Below are positions 5,509 through 6,366 of a stretch of DNA of 6,366 nt, in pieces (position 1 is the first letter of the stretch; each line of letters begins with the position of its first letter). The notes beneath the pieces are model-generated. The model was not told the origin of the DNA. It saw nothing but the letters and a program-made list of their open reading frames with translations, and ran no database searches. The stretch covers positions 1 to 6,366 of the forward strand of contig CAUVDV010000132.1 in assembly GCA_963550755.1 (NCBI GenBank). The letters run 5' to 3'. The translations under genes were made by a program, and so were the position numbers. Origin of the DNA: W11650 sp963550755 (GTDB lineage Bacteria > Bacillota > Clostridia > Lachnospirales > Vallitaleaceae).

Positions 5509-6366
5509 CTATTCAGCAGATGTTTCCGCTCCGTTTTGCGTCTGCTTGGCTGCTTCTTCCTTTTCCAGTTCCTTAACCGAAAGAGAAATCTTTTTATCCG
5601 CTAAGTTCAGATCGGTTACCTTGGCTGTTACCGTCTGACCAACGCTTAAGACATCGGACGGCTTCTCGACATGCTTCATCGAAATCTGCGATACATGGAG
5701 CAAAGCGTCAACGCCTTTTTCCAATTCGACAAACGCACCAAAATCCGTCATTCTGGCTACCCGGCCGCTGACCGTATTGCCGACGGCATATTTAACTTCT
5801 GCTCCGTTCCACGGATTTTCATCATCAAATTTCATCGACAAAGAAACCTTTTGCTTATCTTTATCAATTTCCAAAATCCGAACCTTAACTTCCTCGCCAA
5901 CCTTAACTACATCCTTCGGCGAGCGAATTCTGCCCCACGACAATTCGGAAATATGAACCAAACCGTCAATTCCGTTAATGTTGACAAATGCGCCGTATTC
6001 GGTAATATTTTTTACAACACCGGTCATAACATCGCCGACATGAAGCTGATCAAATACCTCTTCCATCTTAGCGCTCTTTTCTTTTTCCAGCAAAATCCGG
6101 CGATTGCCGATGATGCGGCTTTTTCTAAGATTGAATTCGGTAATTACAAAGGTAATTTCCTGATTCTTGAATTGATTGAGATTGGAAACATACTCATCGG
6201 AAATCAAGGAAGCCGGAATAAAGATTCTGACCTCATCAATAATTACCACTAAGCCGCCGCTTAATACCAAGTTGACCTTAGCGGTAACCTTCTCGCCCGA
6301 TTTATACAGTTCTTCCACCCGGCGATATCCTTCGTCCGCTTTCAATCTCTTATAGGTTAAAAGCAC
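5509..6366 (-). CDS. S1 RNA-binding repeat protein, ribosomal protein S1-like (5' end outside window)
   Basis: This is the C-terminal part of a multi-S1-domain protein that binds single-stranded RNA, probably at the 30S ribosome during translation initiation. Counting the GTG codon at 6364-6366 as residue 1, three S1 (OB-fold) domains are visible: about 22-92, 109-179 and 196-265. The last two have the classic GxV..(Y/F)GAFV and (L/V)HxS pattern (YGAFVNINGIDGLVHIS; FGAFVELEKGVDALLHVS). The first is more divergent (VRIFIPASLIS at 46-56). Residues 1-14 look like the end of a fourth repeat (VLLTYKRLKADEGY), so the frame surely continues past the edge and the edge GTG is not the start. A short polar tail (about 266-285) ends at TAG (5509-5511). 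In many Clostridia the S1 protein is fused behind IspH (isoprenoid reductase); whether that holds here lies outside the window. It leads into cheR with an 18-base gap. Confidence 0.92.
   Translation of the reverse strand: MLLTYKRLKADEGYRRVEELYKSGEKVTAKVNLVLSGGLVVIIDEVRIFIPASLISDEYVSNLNQFKNQEITFVITEFNLRKSRIIGNRRILLEKEKSAKMEEVFDQLHVGDVMTGVVKNITEYGAFVNINGIDGLVHISELSWGRIRSPKDVVKVGEEVKVRILEIDKDKQKVSLSMKFDDENPWNGAEVKYAVGNTVSGRVARMTDFGAFVELEKGVDALLHVSQISMKHVEKPSDVLSVGQTVTAKVTDLNLADKKISLSVKELEKEEAAKQTQNGAETSAE

Noticed and set aside
5671..6252. A 193-codon open frame on the plus strand, opposite the S1 gene
   Set aside because: It lies wholly antisense to well-conserved S1 domains, and its translation resembles no family I recognise. 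It is best explained as a shadow of the S1 coding pattern.
1..6366. Possible new defence, mobile or secretion system in the window
   Set aside because: All five genes belong to recognisable housekeeping or metabolic families. There are no direct repeats flanking a module, no integrase or transposase, and no cluster of unknown genes.

Overview
The window looks like ordinary chromosomal DNA from an anaerobic Firmicute of the class Clostridia, most likely Lachnospiraceae or a close relative. This is judged from protein family resemblance: a clostridial-type S1 repeat protein, a Gram-positive cardiolipin synthase, a YprB-like RNase H-fold nuclease with the C-terminal region typical of that group, and an intracellular GH20. 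Base composition is moderate, and strong AGGAG-type ribosome binding sites precede the genes. A chemotaxis methyltransferase suggests a motile cell. No rRNA, tRNA, CRISPR array, insertion sequence or phage gene was seen.

Layout. Two genes read rightward: a cardiolipin synthase whose 5' end lies left of the window (3-1400), and a DEDD-type RNase H-like nuclease (1525-2616; a longer upstream start at 1468 is possible). Three genes read leftward. From right to left these are an S1-domain protein whose 5' end lies beyond the right edge (5509-6366), cheR (4690-5490) and a GH20 beta-N-acetylhexosaminidase (2613-4478). The rightward and leftward blocks converge at 2613-2616, where the nuclease and GH20 stop codons share four bases inside a 12-bp palindrome.

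Transcription units (inferred). The S1 gene and cheR are 18 bases apart, and the cheR ribosome binding site lies immediately after the S1 stop codon, so they are probably one operon. It ends at a clear A-tract/hairpin/T-tract terminator at 4609-4645. GH20 then starts its own unit from the 211-base gap at 4479-4689. The cardiolipin synthase and nuclease are separated by about 124 bases with no convincing terminator, so co-transcription is possible but not shown.

The genes do not form an obvious single pathway. They cover membrane lipid synthesis, nucleic acid processing, amino-sugar glycoside hydrolysis, receptor methylation for chemotaxis, and RNA binding or translation. I found no convincing undescribed system. 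The points most worth a second look are the chemotaxis methyltransferase coupled to an S1 gene, the unassigned C-terminal half of the nuclease, the cysteine cluster in the GH20, and the overlapping convergent stops.
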